Assembly (NCBI RefSeq): GCF_003583935.1
Contig: NZ_QYRN01000002.1
Coordinates: 434,001 to 498,000 of the forward strand
Direction: 5' to 3'
From: Aureimonas flava
GTDB lineage: Bacteria > Pseudomonadota > Alphaproteobacteria > Rhizobiales > Rhizobiaceae
Length of the DNA: 64,000 nt
Position 1 is the stretch's first letter. Every line of letters begins with the position of its first letter. The position numbers were made by a program, and so were the translations under genes. The notes beneath the pieces were generated by a model that was not told the origin of the DNA, ran no database searches, and saw nothing but the letters and a program-made list of their open reading frames with translations. Of this stretch, positions 49,391-60,204 are shown in pieces.

Positions 49391-49869
49391 TCAGCCGCGC
49401 CCGGCCGCCTCGTCGGACCGGCGCGCGCCCAGCGCCGCGCACCAGTCCCGGCGCCGTCCGCCGTCGTAGGCGTCGACATGCCCTTCGCGCAGGAGGCGGG
49501 CGCCGAGGTCGGGCTCGGCGGGGCTCGCGACATCGGCGAGCACGCGGCCGAAATACTTGTCGCCCGACACCCGCGTCAGACGGAGCGGCCCCGCTCCGAC
49601 CAGCGCCGCAAGCCGATCGCGCGCGGCCTGCGCCGCCGCCGTCTCGGCCGCGCAGGCCCCCCGCAGCTCGGGCGCGTCGATCCCCCGGAGGCGGACCGCA
49701 CGCGCACCGTCTGCATCGGCCAGATCAGCGCCTCGACCTCGATCGTATCGCCGTCGCGCACCTTGACGGGGTGGGCCAGGACCGGACCCTCGATCTCGCG
49801 CGGCCAGTCCCCGGCGCGCGCGGGCGCGGCGCACGAGGCGGCGAGAAAGAGGGCGAGGACGATTCGCAT
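49391..49869 (-). pseudogene. Staphylococcal-nuclease-like (thermonuclease) gene, frameshifted
   Basis: ATG at 49869 begins a signal peptide ([17 protein letters not shown]) and the first part of an SNase domain ([18 protein letters not shown]). Near 49700 the frame breaks; the rest continues in another frame as [13 protein letters not shown] ... [12 protein letters not shown] ... [13 protein letters not shown] and stops at 49391. Both halves keep the catalytic-type Asp and Arg residues. Either a recent frameshift pseudogene or a sequencing error; there is no obvious slippery site. Confidence 0.75.
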
Positions 49870-49974
49870 GGCGGAAGACTGGCGCGCATAGGTGAACAAT
49901 CCCAGAGCACGCTTGCGCCGATGCGGTTCCGGTGCCGATGTCGCGCGACCGCGAGGATACCGGTCCTATGGATG

Positions 49975-50187
49975 TCAGAAGTCGGAGACGATGCCGTTCT
50001 TCTCCCAGTCGCCGAAGCGCGTCGGCTCGGCGCCGCCGCGCCCGTTCACCTCGGTCGGGCGCGCCGCGTCCGCCTCGGCCGCCCGTCGCGCCTCGGCCTC
50101 GGCGAGCGCGCGCCGGGCGGCGGGCGGCAGATCCCTAGCGGGGTGGGCGGCGGGCGCGGCGGCGTTGGGAACGGGCGTGTCGGGCAT
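49975..50187 (-). CDS. DUF1674 family small protein (SDHAF4-like)
   Basis: A 70-aa protein. An Ala-rich helix ([17 protein letters not shown]) is followed by the signature [23 protein letters not shown] end, diagnostic landmarks being GRGG and EPTRFGDWE. The eukaryotic relative SDHAF4 helps mature the succinate dehydrogenase flavoprotein; a similar bacterial role is plausible. It is divergent from htpX, a standard pairing in Rhizobiales. ATG at 50187. Confidence 0.88.
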   Translation of the reverse strand: MPDTPVPNAAAPAAHPARDLPPAARRALAEAEARRAAEADAARPTEVNGRGGAEPTRFGDWEKNGIVSDF

Positions 50188-50355
50188 CACGGGAGAACCT
50201 CGGGCTCACGGCAAAGGGATCGGCGGGGCGCGGCGCGGCGGGCCGGCGACGTTGACCCGTGCCGGCCCGCTTCCCACCTTGCAGGGGACAGATCGGCGAC
50301 CGGACGCGCTTTGGCAAGCCCGGCCCGCCGCAGCCACCGAGGAGCCGGGCCGCCG

Positions 50356-51300
50356 ATGAACACCGTGAAGACCGCCATGCTGATCGCCGGGATGACGGCC
50401 CTCTTCATGGGCGTCGGGTTCCTGATCGGGGGCGGGCGCGGCATGGCCGTCGCCTTCGCCGTCGCCGCGGCCATGAACCTCTTCTCCTACTGGAACGCCG
50501 ACAAGATGGTGCTGCGCATGCACCACGCGCGCGAGGTCGATGCGCGCACCGCGCCCGAATACCACCGGATCGTGGCCGAGCTCGCCGCGCGCGCCGGCCT
50601 GCCGATGCCGCGCGTCTACGTGATCGAGAACGACCAGCCCAACGCCTTCGCCACCGGGCGCAACCCGCAGAACGCCGCCGTGGCGGCCACCACGGGCCTG
50701 CTCCAGCGGCTGACGCCCGAGGAGGTCGCGGGCGTCATGGCGCACGAGCTCGCCCATGTGCAGAACCGCGACACGCTGACCATGACCGTCACCGCGACGC
50801 TCGCCGGCGCGATCTCGATGCTCGGCAACTTCGCCTTCTTCATGGGCGGCAGCCGGCAGAACAACAATCCGCTCGGCATGATCGGCGTGCTCCTGGCGAT
50901 GATCGTCGCCCCGCTCGCCGCGATGATCGTGCAGATGGCCATCTCGCGCACCCGCGAATACTCGGCCGACCGGCGCGGCGCGGAGATCTGCGGCAACCCC
51001 CTGTGGCTCGCCTCCGCGCTGGGCAAGATCGCCGGCGCGGCCGGACGCACGGTGAATTACGACGCCGAGCGCAACCCGGCCACCGCGCACATGTTCATCG
51101 TCAACCCGCTGAACGGGCAGCGGATGGACGGCCTGTTCTCCACCCACCCCGACACACAGAACCGCATCGACGCCCTGAGCGCCATGGCGGCCGAGATGGG
51201 GGCGACGGCGCCCGCGCGGGTCGACGCGCCGCCCGCGCGTTCCGGGCCGTGGAGCGGCGCGAGGCGGTCGCCGGGTTCGCGGAAAGGTCCCTGGGGCTGA
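50356..51300 (+). CDS. htpX: HtpX, membrane zinc metalloprotease
   Basis: A 314-aa heat-shock-linked inner-membrane protease for quality control of membrane proteins. Two N-terminal helices ([36 protein letters not shown]), the zinc motif VMAHELAHV (HExxH, about residue 130), two further helices and the third ligand Glu in [11 protein letters not shown] are present. The C-terminal tail ending GPWG is typical. Convergent with the ankyrin gene. Confidence 0.95.
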   Translation: MNTVKTAMLIAGMTALFMGVGFLIGGGRGMAVAFAVAAAMNLFSYWNADKMVLRMHHAREVDARTAPEYHRIVAELAARAGLPMPRVYVIENDQPNAFATGRNPQNAAVAATTGLLQRLTPEEVAGVMAHELAHVQNRDTLTMTVTATLAGAISMLGNFAFFMGGSRQNNNPLGMIGVLLAMIVAPLAAMIVQMAISRTREYSADRRGAEICGNPLWLASALGKIAGAAGRTVNYDAERNPATAHMFIVNPLNGQRMDGLFSTHPDTQNRIDALSAMAAEMGATAPARVDAPPARSGPWSGARRSPGSRKGPWG

Positions 51301-51334
51301 GGAGCCGCGCTCGCGCCGCCGGCGGGCCCTTCGG

Positions 51335-51850
51335 CTAGCCCTCGAGCAGCGCGGGCGTCCGGCGGGCGCCCATCGCCCGGGCGGCGCCCAGCGCGTCGAC
51401 GCCCTCGGGCGTCCGGCGGTGGCGGTCGGCGCCGTGGGCGAGCAGCAGTTCCACCATCTCCACGCGGTCGAACATGGCCGCCATCATCAGCGGCGTGCGC
51501 CCGTCCGGCCCGGCGGCGTCGACCCCCGCCCCGCCGCGTAGCAGCGCGTGCGCGGCCGCCGTCTCGCCCTTGAACGCGGTGCCCGCGAGCGGCGTCTGGC
51601 CGCGGTCGTTGGGCCGGTCCGGGTCCGCGCCGTGGCGCAGCAAGAGCGCCACCGTCTCGGCATGGCCATGGTAGCTCGCCAGCATCACCAGCGTGTCGCC
51701 GCGCTCGTTGGCGAGGCCGGGCGGAAGTCCCTGTGCGAGCAGCGGCTCCAGCGCCGCGGCGTCGCCCTCGCGCGCGGCCGCGAACACGCGGGCGGCGAAG
51801 GCCAGGGTCTCGGGGTCCGGGGTCTCGGGGGCCGGGGGCGCGTCGCTCAT
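51335..51850 (-). CDS. Ankyrin-repeat protein
   Basis: A 171-aa soluble protein with three to four ankyrin repeats from about residue 20: ANERGDTLVMLASYHGHAE, NDRGQTPLAGTAFKGETA and GPDGRTPLMMAAMFDRVE are successive consensus loops. No signal peptide or enzymatic domain. Likely a protein-binding scaffold; partner unknown. It lies between htpX and rsmB, which are often adjacent, and diverges from rsmB with 123 bp between starts. Confidence 0.88.
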   Translation of the reverse strand: MSDAPPAPETPDPETLAFAARVFAAAREGDAAALEPLLAQGLPPGLANERGDTLVMLASYHGHAETVALLLRHGADPDRPNDRGQTPLAGTAFKGETAAAHALLRGGAGVDAAGPDGRTPLMMAAMFDRVEMVELLLAHGADRHRRTPEGVDALGAARAMGARRTPALLEG

Positions 51851-51973
51851 GAGGTGAGGCTCCGTCGGGAAACAGGCCCGTCCTGTGCCCCGCCCCGCCG
51901 GCGAAGGCAACCGGCGGATCGCGCGCGGCGCGCGGGCTTGCCCCGGCGGCGGCGGCGGCCCATAGCATCGCCG

Positions 51974-53350
51974 ATGAGCAAGAACGCCAAGCCGCAACGC
52001 CCCGCCCGGCCCGCCGCCCCCGCCAATCCCGATCGCCCGGGGCTCGCGAGCCGGCGCGTCGCCACCCGCCTCCTGTCGGCGGTGGTGGACACGCGCACCT
52101 CGCTCGACGGCCTCACCGACCGCAAGCACGGTCATCCCGAGTTCCGGGCGCTGGAGGCGCGCGACCAGGCGCTGGTCAAGGCGATCCTCACCGTCGCGCT
52201 CCGGCGCCGGGGCACGATCGGGGCCGTGATCGCTGCCTGCATCGAGAAGCCTCTGCCGGCGGGCGCGGCCGCGCTGCGCCACATCCTCCATGTCGGCGCG
52301 GCGCAGATCCTGTTCCTGGACGTGCCGGACGCGGCCGCGGTGGACCTCGCCGTCAGCCAGGCCGACGCCGACCCGCGTTCGGCGCGCTTCGCCCGGCTCG
52401 TCAACGCCGTGCTGCGGCGCATCGCCCGCGAGCGCGAGGCGCTGCTGCCGGCGGGCGACGACCCCCGACTCGACACGCCGGCCTGGCTCCTGGAGCGCTG
52501 GACCGCCGCCTACGGCGAACGCGAGGCGCTGGCGATCGCCGCGATCCACCGCGTGCCGGCGCCGCTCGACTTCACCGCGCGCCGCGATCCGGCCGACGTG
52601 GCGCGGATGCTGGGCGCCGAGGTTCTGCCCACCGGCACGGTGCGCCTCACCGGCGGCGAGGGCGCGGTGGGCGAGCTGCCGGGCTTCGCGGCGGGCGACT
52701 GGTGGGTGCAGGACGCCGCGGCCGCGCTTCCCGTGCGCCTGTTCGGTGATCTCGCCGGCCGCCGCGCCGCCGACCTTTGCGCCGCGCCCGGCGGCAAGAC
52801 CGCCCAGATGGCGGCCGCCGGCGCCCGCGTCACCGCGCTGGAGATCTCGGCCTCGCGCCTGCGCCGTCTCGGCGAGAACCTCGCGCGCCTCGGGCTGGAG
52901 GCGCAGACGCATCTCGGCGACCTCGGCGACTTCCGGCCCGACGCGCCGTTCGACGCCGTGCTCCTGGACGCGCCCTGTTCCTCCACCGGCACGATCCGAC
53001 GCCATCCGGACGTCGCCTGGACCAAGACCACCGAGGAGGTGGAGAAGCTGGCGGGCGTCCAGGCGCGGATGCTGCGCCAGGGGGCGGCGCTGGTGGCTCC
53101 AGGCGGGTGCCTCGTGTTCTCCAACTGCTCGCTAGACCCGGGGGAGGGCGAGGCGGTGGCCCGCGCCTTCCTGGCCGAGACGCCCGACTTCGCCGTCGAG
53201 CCCGTGCGCCCCGACGAGGTGCCGGGGCTGGGCGAGGCGATCACCGGGGAAGGCTTCCTGCGCACCACGCCGGCCATGCTCGGGCGCGCCAGCCCCGAGG
53301 CGTCCGGGCTCGACGGGTTCTTCGCCGCAAGGTTGCGCCGCGCGCGCTAG
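51974..53350 (+). CDS. rsmB: RsmB-type 16S rRNA m5C methyltransferase (Sun/Fmu)
   Basis: A 458-aa SAM-dependent RNA methyltransferase. An N-terminal NusB-like RNA-binding domain (residues about 25-160) precedes the Rossmann domain with DLCAAPGGKTAQMAAAGA (about residue 272). The two catalytic cysteines are in LDAPCSSTGTIRRHPD and VFSNCSLDPGEGE. ATG at 51974. The rsmB-heparinase-purH order is a conserved rhizobial neighbourhood. Confidence 0.94.
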   Translation: MSKNAKPQRPARPAAPANPDRPGLASRRVATRLLSAVVDTRTSLDGLTDRKHGHPEFRALEARDQALVKAILTVALRRRGTIGAVIAACIEKPLPAGAAALRHILHVGAAQILFLDVPDAAAVDLAVSQADADPRSARFARLVNAVLRRIAREREALLPAGDDPRLDTPAWLLERWTAAYGEREALAIAAIHRVPAPLDFTARRDPADVARMLGAEVLPTGTVRLTGGEGAVGELPGFAAGDWWVQDAAAALPVRLFGDLAGRRAADLCAAPGGKTAQMAAAGARVTALEISASRLRRLGENLARLGLEAQTHLGDLGDFRPDAPFDAVLLDAPCSSTGTIRRHPDVAWTKTTEEVEKLAGVQARMLRQGAALVAPGGCLVFSNCSLDPGEGEAVARAFLAETPDFAVEPVRPDEVPGLGEAITGEGFLRTTPAMLGRASPEASGLDGFFAARLRRAR

Positions 53351-53429
53351 AAGGCCGGCTCGCGGGGGGCGCCCGCCCCGGCCCCGCCTCCAGGCCCGCG
53401 CCAGCCCGCCGCCTCCTGGTTGCGCGCCC

Positions 53430-53445
53430 TTAAGCTCTCGTTAAC
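53430..53445. promoter_or_regulatory. Perfect CtrA-binding site
   Basis: TTAA-GCTCTCG-TTAAC is an exact match to the CtrA consensus TTAA-N7-TTAAC, 79 bp upstream of the heparinase-like gene and 80 bp after rsmB. It sits where a cell-cycle-controlled promoter would be; regulation is inferred. Confidence 0.7.
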
Positions 53446-53523
53446 CCTGTTGGCCGAAATTGGCCGTGGACCTTCCAGCGCCTTCCGGGCGCGGAGCACC
53501 CAGGGGGCGTCTTGAGCGGGGGA

Positions 53524-55218
53524 ATGCGCATGACGACGGGCTTCGTCGACGAGCCTCGCCTGGCCGGCCTGATGGCGCGCGAGATCGCACGCCGCGCCCT
53601 TGCCCGGCTGCGCTCCGTGCTGCGCCATCCGCTGCCTGCGGCCGGCGGCGGCCTGCCCGTGGCGGTGCTGGCGGACCTGCGGCGGGGCGACCCGTCGATC
53701 GCGCGCGGTTTCTATGTCGGCCATGTCTGGCTCGCCGGGCAGCTCGTGGAGCTCAACGGCCGCTCGCCCTTCGCGCTGCGCGAGGAATCGCGGCCCTGGC
53801 GGGCCGAGCTGCACGGCTTCGGCTGGCTGCGCCATTTCGCCCGCGCCGGCGACGCGCTCTCCTGCGAGCACGCGCGCTCGCTGGTAGGCGACTGGCTTCG
53901 CCTCGGGCGTCGCCAGCGCGGCGCGCTGGCCTACGAGCACGAGGTCGCGGCGAGCCGTGTGCTCGCCTGGATCTCGCACGCGCCGACCATCCTCGCGGGC
54001 GCCGATGCCGCCTTCGCCGAACGCTTCGCCCGCGGGCTCGGCGCCGAGGTGCGCCAGCTCCGTCGCACCGCCGGCTCGGCGCCGGCGGGCATGGCGCGGC
54101 TGCGGGCGCGCATCGCCCTGGTCGCGGCCGCGCTGGTGCAGCCGAACCCGGCCCATGCCGTGCGCCAGGCGGCGCGGCTCCTGGCCGAGGAGCTCGACGT
54201 CCAGGTCCATGCCGACGGCGGCCATGTCTCGCGCAATCCCGCCGCCGTGTCGCAGATCCTCGCCGAGCTCGTGCCGCTGCGCGCCCTGTTCGCCGAGCGC
54301 GGCCTGCCCGCGCCGCGCGGCGTGTTCGGCGCGGTGGACCGCATGCTGCCGGCGCTGCGCTTCTTCCGCCACGGCGACGGGGCCCTGGCGCTGTTCAACG
54401 GCGCGGGCGCGCCCGACCACCATCTCTCGGCGGCCCTGCTCCAGCACGACGAGACGCTGGGCGAGCCGATCAGCCAGATGCGCCAGTCGGGCTATCACCG
54501 CCTCGCCGCCGGGCTCACGGTGGTGGTCGCCGACACCGGCGCCCCGCCGGCCCCGGACGTGTCGCACGACGCCCATGCCGGCACGCTGGCGCTGGAGTTC
54601 TCGTCCGCCGGCCGCCGCTTCGTGGTGAACTGCGGCGCGCCCGTGCGCATCGAGGGCGGCTGGCGCCGCCTGTCGCGCACCACGGCCGCCCATTCGACCC
54701 TGACGCTCAACGACCAGTCCTCCTCGCGCTTCTCGCGCTCGGAGGCGGTGGATCGGTTCCTGGGCGGCCCGCTCCTTCCGGGCCCGACCCGCGTGCCGGT
54801 GAATCGCGAGGACACGCGCGAGGGACAGGTGCTCACCGCCGCCCACGACGGCTATCGCCAGCCCTTCGGCTTCGTGCACGAGCGCCAGCTCTTCCTGTCG
54901 CGCGACGGGCGGCGGATCGAGGGCATCGACCGTCTGTTCCAGGCCGCCGGCCGGCCCCACCGCATGGCCTGCGACGAGCCGATGGGCACGCTGCGCTTCC
55001 ACCTCCATCCCGACGTGGCGGTGGACGCGGCGGGCGAGGGGCTTCGGCTCGCCCATGGCGAGGAGGTCTGGTGGTTCTTCGCCGACGGCGAGCCGCAACT
55101 GGAGGAATCGATCTTCTTCGCCGACGCCGCCGGCCCGCGCCGCACGCGGCAGATCGTGCTGCCGCTCGACTGCCTCGACCGCACCGACCTTCACTGGCGC
55201 TTCGAGCGCCAGGGCTGA
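53524..55218 (+). CDS. Heparinase II/III-like protein
   Basis: A 564-aa protein with an alpha/alpha-toroid N-terminal region and a C-terminal heparinase II/III domain: VHADGGHVSRNPAAVSQIL (about residue 225), YHRLAAGLTVVVADTG and the AHSTLTLNDQSSS segment with a conserved His. Family members cleave acidic polysaccharides; this Rhizobiales type beside rsmB and purH has no proven substrate. Several in-frame starts exist (TTG 53512, ATG 53524, ATG 53530); I take 53524 after GCGGGGGA. No signal peptide is evident, which is odd for a polysaccharide lyase. A perfect CtrA box lies upstream. Confidence 0.9.
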   Translation: MRMTTGFVDEPRLAGLMAREIARRALARLRSVLRHPLPAAGGGLPVAVLADLRRGDPSIARGFYVGHVWLAGQLVELNGRSPFALREESRPWRAELHGFGWLRHFARAGDALSCEHARSLVGDWLRLGRRQRGALAYEHEVAASRVLAWISHAPTILAGADAAFAERFARGLGAEVRQLRRTAGSAPAGMARLRARIALVAAALVQPNPAHAVRQAARLLAEELDVQVHADGGHVSRNPAAVSQILAELVPLRALFAERGLPAPRGVFGAVDRMLPALRFFRHGDGALALFNGAGAPDHHLSAALLQHDETLGEPISQMRQSGYHRLAAGLTVVVADTGAPPAPDVSHDAHAGTLALEFSSAGRRFVVNCGAPVRIEGGWRRLSRTTAAHSTLTLNDQSSSRFSRSEAVDRFLGGPLLPGPTRVPVNREDTREGQVLTAAHDGYRQPFGFVHERQLFLSRDGRRIEGIDRLFQAAGRPHRMACDEPMGTLRFHLHPDVAVDAAGEGLRLAHGEEVWWFFADGEPQLEESIFFADAAGPRRTRQIVLPLDCLDRTDLHWRFERQG

Positions 55219-55234
55219 CCGACGCGCGGGGCGA

Positions 55235-55245
55235 GGGGGGGGGGG
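55235..55245 (+). repeat. G11 homopolymer tract
   Basis: Eleven consecutive G bases lie between the heparinase-like stop and a small lipoprotein gene, ending 35 bp before its ATG. Such tracts are prone to slippage, either in the cell or in sequencing. Confidence 0.9.
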
Positions 55246-55280
55246 CGGACGCCGGCGCCCGGCGCCCTATCTTCGCCCGC

Positions 55281-55505
55281 ATGCGCCCCGACATCCCGCC
55301 TCGGCACCGCCTCTGCATCGGCCTCGCCCTCGTGCTCGCCCTATCCGGCTGCGCCGGCATGAACCGGGCCGTCGCAGTGCTGCCCAACACGCTGGACAGC
55401 CTCGGCGGGCGCCCGGCGCCCCAGGGCGCCGCGACGTCCGCGCCCGCGCCCGCCGCCGCCGGCCCGACGCAGCCGGGCGACGCGGCGCTGGCCGCCCGGC
55501 CCTGA
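55281..55505 (+). CDS. Small putative lipoprotein
   Basis: A 74-aa protein with a positively charged N-terminus, hydrophobic core and lipobox (LCIGLALVLALSGCAG; Cys near residue 24), then a short Ala/Pro-rich tail. I do not recognise a family. The mature part is only about 50 residues and low in complexity. The G11 tract and the short distance after the heparinase-like gene suggest they share a transcript. Confidence 0.6.
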   Translation: MRPDIPPRHRLCIGLALVLALSGCAGMNRAVAVLPNTLDSLGGRPAPQGAATSAPAPAAAGPTQPGDAALAARP

Positions 55506-55733
55506 CCGCCCGCGCCGCGACCCGTCCCCGACCTCGCGACCTCGTGCGGCCCGCCGGACCTCGCCGCGTCCCACGCCCGCTCGCCAAGCGCCGCCGATCG
55601 GCGTAGGCTCGGGCGATCGCATGCACGGGAGTTCGGCTCCTGGCCGCCCGCTCCCGCCGGTCCGCCCGGCGTCCGGTCGCCTCGACCGGCCCCTTTCCCG
55701 ACCGGTTCGTCCTCGGCCAGAGGAGAACGGATC

Positions 55734-56525
55734 ATGAAGGCCCTGCCTCTCGACGCCGCCCGCATCGCGGGCCAACGCCTGCCCGCCATCCGCCGCATCA
55801 CCACGGCCGACCTCACCGCGAGCCTGCAACGGGGCCTTGCCGACTTCCGGCGCCGGCCGACCCATCTCGTGTTCCTGGCCGCGATCTACCCGCTGGCGGG
55901 GATCGCCATCGCGCTCGCCGCCACCAACGCCAACGCCTTCCCGATCCTGTTTCCGCTGGTCGCGGGTTTCGCGCTGGTGGGCCCGGTGGCCGCCCTCGGC
56001 TTTTACGAGATCAGCCGGCGCGAGGAGCGGGGCGAGCACCCCTCCTGGCGCGAGGCCTTCGCGGTTCCCGCGGGGCCCGCGCGCGGGGCGATCGGGCGCG
56101 TCGCGCTGGCGCTCCTGGCGCTGTTCGCGCTCTGGCTCCTGAGCGCGCAGGCGCTGTTCTCGCTCCTGGCGCCGCCGATCGCGGCGCCGAGCTACGCGGC
56201 CTTCCTGGAGGCCCTGCTCGCCACGCCCGCCGGCTGGGCGCTGCTCGTGCTCGGCCATGCCGTGGGCTTCCTGTTCGCGGCGGTCGCCTTCTCGATCGGC
56301 GCCCTGTCGCTGCCGCTGATCCTCGACCGGGGCTACGGCGCGGGCGAGGCCATGGCGGCGTCGGTCGCGGCGGTGCGCGCGAACCCGCTGCCCATGGCGG
56401 TCTGGGCGGCGATGGTGGCCGGGCTGGTGATGCTGGGGTCGCTGCCGCTCCTAGTCGGGCTGGCGGTGGTGCTGCCCGTGCTTGGCCACGCGACCTGGCA
56501 CCTGTACCGCCGCGTGATGGGCTGA
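55734..56525 (+). CDS. DUF2189 family integral membrane protein
   Basis: A 263-aa membrane protein with about six helices; [24 protein letters not shown] at the N-terminus and [21 protein letters not shown] (landmarks GLADFRRRP and GFYEISRR) identify DUF2189. Function is unknown; members are common in alpha- and betaproteobacteria. Its start follows GGAGAACGG. It lies 110 bp upstream of purH on the same strand. The 228-bp gap before it, up to the lipoprotein gene, shows nothing clear. Confidence 0.88.
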   Translation: MKALPLDAARIAGQRLPAIRRITTADLTASLQRGLADFRRRPTHLVFLAAIYPLAGIAIALAATNANAFPILFPLVAGFALVGPVAALGFYEISRREERGEHPSWREAFAVPAGPARGAIGRVALALLALFALWLLSAQALFSLLAPPIAAPSYAAFLEALLATPAGWALLVLGHAVGFLFAAVAFSIGALSLPLILDRGYGAGEAMAASVAAVRANPLPMAVWAAMVAGLVMLGSLPLLVGLAVVLPVLGHATWHLYRRVMG

Positions 56526-56635
56526 TCGCCGGGCGGCGGCGCCCGGATGGTTGTGCGGCGGGCCGGCCCGTCCTATGGGGGCGGCATCGAGGCGCGTCCG
56601 GCCGGGCGCCGGCGCCCGCCCGCCGCCCGAGAAGG

Positions 56636-58258
<1,623 letters not shown>

Positions 58259-58292
58259 GGACGGGCCGGCTTCCGGGCGGGGCAGGGGACAC

Positions 58293-60044
58293 TCAGCCGC
58301 CGGGGCCGGCCCGTGCGGCCCGCCCATTCGCCGGATAGCCGAACTTGCGGATCTTCGCGTAGAGCGTCGGTCTTGCGATGCCGAGCGCCTCGGCGGTCCT
58401 GGTCAGGTTGAAGCCGAACGCTTCCAGGGCGGCCCCCACGGCGCGCCGCTCCGCGTCCTCTAGGGTCTCGACCGCCGCGCCGGAGAGCGGCGCACCGGCG
58501 GCCGCCCCGCCTTCCGCCTCGCTGGCGGGAAGCCAGTCGGCCGGCAGCTCGTCCACCTCGTCCGCGTCGGTCATGTTGACCAGGCGCTCGATCACGTTCT
58601 GCAACTGGCGGACGTTGCCGGGCCAGCCGTAGCTCGCGAGCTGCCGCATCGCCTTCGCGGACAGGTGCAGCGCGGGCCGATGCAGGAGGGCGCAGCTCCG
58701 GCGGATCGCGTCCAGCGCCAGGGCGGGGATGTCGTCGCGGCGTCGGCGCAGCGGCGGCAGGTCGATGCGCATCACGTTCAGGCGATAGTAGAGATCCTCC
58801 CGGAACGCCCGGTTCTCCACCATCTCGCCCAGGTCGCGGTTGGCGGCGGCCACCACGCGCACGTCGACGCCGACGCTGGCGGCCGCGCCGATGCGCGTGA
58901 CCTGCCGCTCCTGGAGGACGCGCAGGAGCTTGGCCTGCACGTCGAGCGGCATCTCGGAGATCTCGTCCAGGAAGATCGTGCCGCCGGCGGCCAGTTCGAA
59001 CCGCCCCAGGCGCCCGGCCCTGTCGGCGCCCGTGAAGCTGCCGGGCGTGTAGCCGAACATCTCGCTTTCGATCAGGTCGCGCGGCAGCGCCGCGCAGTTG
59101 ACGGCGACGAAGGGGCCGTTCGCTCGCCGGCTGGCATTGTGGATCGACTGCGCGAACACCTCCTTGCCGGTTCCGCTCTCCCCGTAAAGGAGGACGCCGG
59201 CGTCCGAGCGCGCGGCACGCTCGGCGACGGCCACGGCCTCCCGCATCAGGGGGGACTGGCCGACGACGTCGGAGAACCGGTACCGGGCCCGGTCCCCCGC
59301 AAGCCGGTTGGACAGACGCTTCGCGCGCGTCATCTCGTGGAACGTGTTGACGATCGAGACCACCGTCCCGTCCTCGCCGAGGATCGGCACCGCCGTGTCG
59401 AGGATGTGGATGTCGACCGTCCCGGTGCGGACCCGCAGCTCGCGGTCAGTGTATCCCTGCCCGGACGCGAAGATCGGCATGATGTGCGGCTCGAAGTCGA
59501 CGAGGTCCCGGAACGGCCGGCCGACGGCGGCGGCGGGGTCGAGGTTCAGCATCCGGGCGCCCGGCGCGTTGACGTGGCGCAGCACCCCGTCGCGGCGGAG
59601 CACCAGCAGGCCGTCGGAGATGTGGTCGATGATCGCGCGCTGCTCGCCGACGAGCTGCTGCAGGCTCCGGGCCTGCTCCAGGAGGTCGAGCGTGCGCGCC
59701 AGGAAGCTCGCGCCCATCCGGCACAGGCTGGCGAGCGTGTGCCCCGGCATCGCGCGGGACGAGCAGACGGCGAAGACCGGAGGCGCCTCGCCAGCCGTGG
59801 TTCGCACCTTCGCATAGGCGAGCGCGATGCCGGCCCGGACGTCCGCCTCCTCGCCGCCGCCCTCCTTGCCGAGCGGGCGCGGCAGGTGTCGCGGGAAGCC
59901 GTCGAGCCCGACATGCAGCACGAGCCGGCCGTCGCCCCCGAACACGCCGACGCCCAGCGCGCTGCCGGGCAGCAGCGCCGAGAAGAGCTCGCACAGCTCC
60001 TCCAGATGCAGTTTCAGGTCCTCGGCCTGCCGCGGTTGCGTCAT
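58293..60044 (-). CDS. Sigma-54-dependent enhancer-binding protein with PAS domain
   Basis: A 583-aa regulator: an N-terminal sensory region (residues about 10-135, GAF-like by appearance), a PAS domain ([21 protein letters not shown] onward, about 150-260), a sigma-54 AAA+ domain (Walker [12 protein letters not shown] about residue 305; the sigma-54 contact loop reads GSFTGA instead of GAFTGA; Walker [10 protein letters not shown]), and a C-terminal Fis HTH ([21 protein letters not shown]). No receiver domain, so it probably senses a small molecule. It most likely drives the ligase/hydratase operon just upstream on the same strand, which has a perfect -24/-12 promoter. ATG 60044. Confidence 0.92.
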   Translation of the reverse strand: MTQPRQAEDLKLHLEELCELFSALLPGSALGVGVFGGDGRLVLHVGLDGFPRHLPRPLGKEGGGEEADVRAGIALAYAKVRTTAGEAPPVFAVCSSRAMPGHTLASLCRMGASFLARTLDLLEQARSLQQLVGEQRAIIDHISDGLLVLRRDGVLRHVNAPGARMLNLDPAAAVGRPFRDLVDFEPHIMPIFASGQGYTDRELRVRTGTVDIHILDTAVPILGEDGTVVSIVNTFHEMTRAKRLSNRLAGDRARYRFSDVVGQSPLMREAVAVAERAARSDAGVLLYGESGTGKEVFAQSIHNASRRANGPFVAVNCAALPRDLIESEMFGYTPGSFTGADRAGRLGRFELAAGGTIFLDEISEMPLDVQAKLLRVLQERQVTRIGAAASVGVDVRVVAAANRDLGEMVENRAFREDLYYRLNVMRIDLPPLRRRRDDIPALALDAIRRSCALLHRPALHLSAKAMRQLASYGWPGNVRQLQNVIERLVNMTDADEVDELPADWLPASEAEGGAAAGAPLSGAAVETLEDAERRAVGAALEAFGFNLTRTAEALGIARPTLYAKIRKFGYPANGRAARAGPGG

Positions 60045-60163
60045 CGTTCCTCGCGCTTGCGGGACGGCCCACCGGGTCTCGGACGAGCCGGGGCACGCGT
60101 CGTGCGCAAGTGCCCCGCGATCCCCGTCCACCGCAAGCCCCCGCGGACGGGCGCCGCCCGTTG

Positions 60164-60199
60164 CGGGCGCGGCGGCGGGGAGGCCCGCCGCCGCGCCCG
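60164..60199 (-). terminator. Perfect 16-bp hairpin between the hydratase and regulator genes
   Basis: CGGGCGCGGCGGCGGG (60164-60179) and its exact reverse complement (60184-60199) flank a 4-nt loop, starting 5 nt after the hydratase stop. There is no U-tract, so it may block 3' exonucleases or assist Rho rather than terminate alone. Confidence 0.55.
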
Positions 60200-60204
60200 G
60201 CGCC

